This document shows positions 61,949-64,000 of a stretch of DNA of 64,000 bases, one piece after another. The translations under genes and the position numbers were made by a program. The stretch spans positions 124,001 to 188,000 of the forward strand of contig JARLGW010000001.1 in assembly GCA_031292565.1 (NCBI GenBank). Direction: 5' to 3'. The notes below the pieces were generated by a model. That model ran no database searches and was not told the DNA's origin. It saw nothing but the letters and a program-made list of their open reading frames with translations. The stretch is from Paludibacteraceae bacterium. Lineage in GTDB: Bacteria > Bacteroidota > Bacteroidia > Bacteroidales > Paludibacteraceae. The first letter of the stretch is position 1, and each line of letters opens with the position of its first letter.

Positions 61949-62434
61949 TTATTCCAAAAATTTTGTCCAAAAATACATTTTCGGTTTCGTGTCAGCAAAC
62001 CCATGATCTATATATAGCGTTTGAGCAGTATAGTTATCATCCCTGACCTCAAGTGTTACTTTACAACATTTACGTTCCTTTGCTATCTCAATAACCTGCT
62101 CAAGCAATAGCTTACCTAAGCCCTTTCCCCGGTATTTAGGTTCTACAATCACGTCGTGTACATTTAAGTAAGGCCGAGCTTTGAAGGTGGAAAAATTCTC
62201 GAAAAAAGTAACCAGCCCCACCGCTTCATCTTTATACATACAAAAGAGCACAAACCTAAAGTTTTTGTTAAGCCCGTCCACCAACCGAAGTTGTTGTATT
62301 TTGTTCAGCGGGGCAGCTTGCCCCATCGGGTCGGTCAAGTAAACCTCTATAAGTTCTACAAGCCTTGTTAAATGATCCGGGTTATTGAAATCGCAATATT
62401 CAAATTCAACCTCATTCACGCTAATTTTGCCCAT
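61949..62434 (-). CDS. GNAT family N-acetyltransferase
   Basis: A 161-residue GNAT protein. The acetyl-CoA loop is VEPKYRGKGLGKLLLEQVIEIAKERKCCKVTLEV (Q/R-x2-G-x-G/A type), with DNYTAQTLYIDHGFAD as the C-terminal signature. No substrate is evident. It ends 4 bp after the start side of the sigma-54 activator gene and probably shares its transcript. Confidence 0.88.
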   Translation of the reverse strand: MGKISVNEVEFEYCDFNNPDHLTRLVELIEVYLTDPMGQAAPLNKIQQLRLVDGLNKNFRFVLFCMYKDEAVGLVTFFENFSTFKARPYLNVHDVIVEPKYRGKGLGKLLLEQVIEIAKERKCCKVTLEVRDDNYTAQTLYIDHGFADTKPKMYFWTKFLE

Positions 62435-62437
62435 ACA

Positions 62438-64000
62438 TTACTCCTCATCTTTAGTCGATTTTTGTGCTTTAAATCTTCTCGCATCAATATCGTATTTTTT
62501 TAATCTAATACCCATCATCCGTTCCGTGATACCCATTTTTTCAGCCGCCTTGGCAATATTTCCCTTGGTACTGATCAGCGCATCTTGTATAATTTGCTTT
62601 TCAAGCTTCCCTATTATCGTTTCCAAGGTACCTGTTGTACTGGATTTAGACGACACTGCATTTTGCAGCGTAGGGGGCAGGTTGTGGGAGCGAATAACCC
62701 CATCCTGACTTAAAATACAAGCCCGTTCGATGCAGTTTTCAAGCTCCCTAATGTTTCCCGGCCAGTGGTACACCATAAGCATATCGATAGCCGAAGCCGA
62801 TATACGTTTGATATTTTTACCATGCTTTTCATTATACTTTTCTATAAAGTAATCCGCAAGAGCCGGAATGTCGTTAATACGCTCGCGAAGAGCAGGTACA
62901 TAAACCGGGAAAACATTTATTCGGTAATATAAATCTTCCCTAAATACTTCCGTTTTAATTAATTCCTCCAAATTTCTATTCGTGGCACAAATGATACGCA
63001 CATCCACCTTCACGGGGGCAGAACTACCCAAGCGTTCTATTTCCCGTTGTTGCAACACCCTCAAAAGTTTTACTTGCACAGGAGCAGGAATATCACCCAC
63101 CTCATCCAAGAAAATAGTGCCCCCATTAGCCGCTTCAAAACGCCCGATGCGTTGAGCTGCTGCCCCGGTAAAAGCTCCTTTTTCGTGACCGAAAAGCTCG
63201 CTTTCTATCAAGCTTTCGGGCAACGCAGCGCAGTTTACTTTAATGAAAGGTTTACTTTTACGTAAGCTATTGAAATGAATAGCTTCGGCTACCAATTCTT
63301 TACCTACACCACTCTCACCACGTATAAGTACGGTGGCATCGGTAGGGCTTACGCTTTCTATCAGGGAGAACACTTCCTGCATCTTGCCTGAGTTCCCTTT
63401 TATATTGGCCGGAACAATGCGTTCCTTCAAGTTTGCTTTTAATGCCGAGTTTTCTTCTTTCAGCGAGGCTATTTCCTCCATGTTTTCCTGTATGCGCCTC
63501 ACGGCACGGCCTATCATGGAGCCTACGATATATAACAATCTTTCGTCGTTTTCAAAATTCGAATTTGTACGATACACCTTATGTAAGCTCAAGGTACCAA
63601 GCACTTCATATTTGTAACGTATAGGCACACATATAAAAGACATGTCCTCTTTATCAATCTTCAATGGGGCATTTGTTTTATTCAGCATCCCGTATGACTC
63701 TGATATTTTGGGTATTACAAGAGCTTCACGTGTTTTTACCACTTTGCCTATAATGCCTTCGCCCAACTTATAGGTAATACTTTTTATTTCGTCCAAATCA
63801 ATGCCATAAGTTGCCTCAAAATAGATCAACGAATTAGAACGATTGAGCGTGGCCAATAAAATTCTTTCGGCACCCAAATGCTCTCCAAGAAGTGACATAA
63901 CCATTTGAAGATCAATTATTTTTTCAAACAAAGCATTGCTTATTTCCAATAGCAAATTTAATTCTCTTTTGCCATAGCAAGTATCCGAATGAGAGTCGCA
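62438..64000 (-). CDS. nifA: NifA-like sigma-54-dependent activator, 5' end outside window
   Basis: At least 520 codons. The frame stays open to the right edge, with ...CYGKREL upstream of the TTG at 63955, so the true start lies beyond 64000. A GAF domain comes first ([19 protein letters not shown] to [11 protein letters not shown]). The AAA+ module follows: Walker [10 protein letters not shown], sigma-54 loop GAFTGA and Walker [13 protein letters not shown] Fis-type HTH closes it ([24 protein letters not shown]). The linker after the AAA+ module lacks the Cys cluster that makes rhizobial NifA oxygen-sensitive. NifA identity is inferred from domain order and the nearby nif genes. It is the obvious candidate reader of the shared activator sites. 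Confidence 0.85.
   Translation of the reverse strand, partial: CDSHSDTCYGKRELNLLLEISNALFEKIIDLQMVMSLLGEHLGAERILLATLNRSNSLIYFEATYGIDLDEIKSITYKLGEGIIGKVVKTREALVIPKISESYGMLNKTNAPLKIDKEDMSFICVPIRYKYEVLGTLSLHKVYRTNSNFENDERLLYIVGSMIGRAVRRIQENMEEIASLKEENSALKANLKERIVPANIKGNSGKMQEVFSLIESVSPTDATVLIRGESGVGKELVAEAIHFNSLRKSKPFIKVNCAALPESLIESELFGHEKGAFTGAAAQRIGRFEAANGGTIFLDEVGDIPAPVQVKLLRVLQQREIERLGSSAPVKVDVRIICATNRNLEELIKTEVFREDLYYRINVFPVYVPALRERINDIPALADYFIEKYNEKHGKNIKRISASAIDMLMVYHWPGNIRELENCIERACILSQDGVIRSHNLPPTLQNAVSSKSSTTGTLETIIGKLEKQIIQDALISTKGNIAKAAEKMGITERMMGIRLKKYDIDARRFKAQKSTKDEE

Noticed and set aside
62159-62171. TACATTTAAGTAA, similar to the core of the activator element
   Set aside because: It lies inside the GNAT coding region, lacks the TCC flank and has no -24 box nearby; it is explained by codons.

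Overview
The window looks like a chromosomal segment of a low-GC Bacteroidota, most likely Bacteroidales and perhaps a Paludibacter-like anaerobe. This rests on Bacteroidota-specific families (DUF4270, DUF4293, DUF4494, HSDR_N-type orphan next to amn and holA, CHU_C/type IX secretion C-terminus), TAnnTTTG promoter elements, scarce Shine-Dalgarno sequences and an S16 protein with a long C-terminal tail. The genus is inference. No rRNA, tRNA, CRISPR array, transposase or prophage was found.

Layout. 1-9313 is a surface-polysaccharide locus: HAD phosphatase, FemAB-like ligase, DUF354 glycosyltransferase, NodB-like deacetylase, atypical polyprenyl-phosphate sugar transferase, Wzi-like porin, and a WbpE/WbpD/WbpB set for a UDP-2,3-diacetamido uronic acid. 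9336-37335 is mostly housekeeping: engB, recR, amn, holA, def, ruvX, yqgE, panD, panC, rfbB, rpsP, lptG, tgt, mtaB, with a LysM-receptor fusion, a T9SS cargo protein and a lysine/alanine-rich tailed protein. 37454-38485 is an AT-rich AbiH defence gene. 38795-46469 carries a ModF-like dual ATPase, an RhlE-type helicase, comB, a ferritin-like protein and a hemerythrin/LuxR pair.

46470-64000 is the distinctive part. It holds nifH-nifI1-nifI2-nifD-nifK (53565-58565), a separate nifE (59533-60867), a NifA-like sigma-54 activator running off the right edge, and, about 6 kb before nifH, a three-gene unit coding for a NifX/NifB-fold protein, a Nif11-domain small protein and an unknown 106-residue protein. 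nifN and nifB are not in the window.

The main discovery candidate is a shared regulatory code. A 16-bp element close to TCCTACATWWANGTAA lies upstream of nifH (two copies 20 bp apart), the NifX/Nif11 unit and a lone 135-residue hypothetical gene (50532-50939), with a shorter version upstream of nifE. At the last three the element ends about 64 bp before a TTGG(C/T)A(C/T) -24 box of sigma-54 type. This suggests a NifA-controlled regulon that pulls in at least three uncharacterised proteins. The nif operon spacers also hold strong inverted repeats and a repeated start-codon leader.
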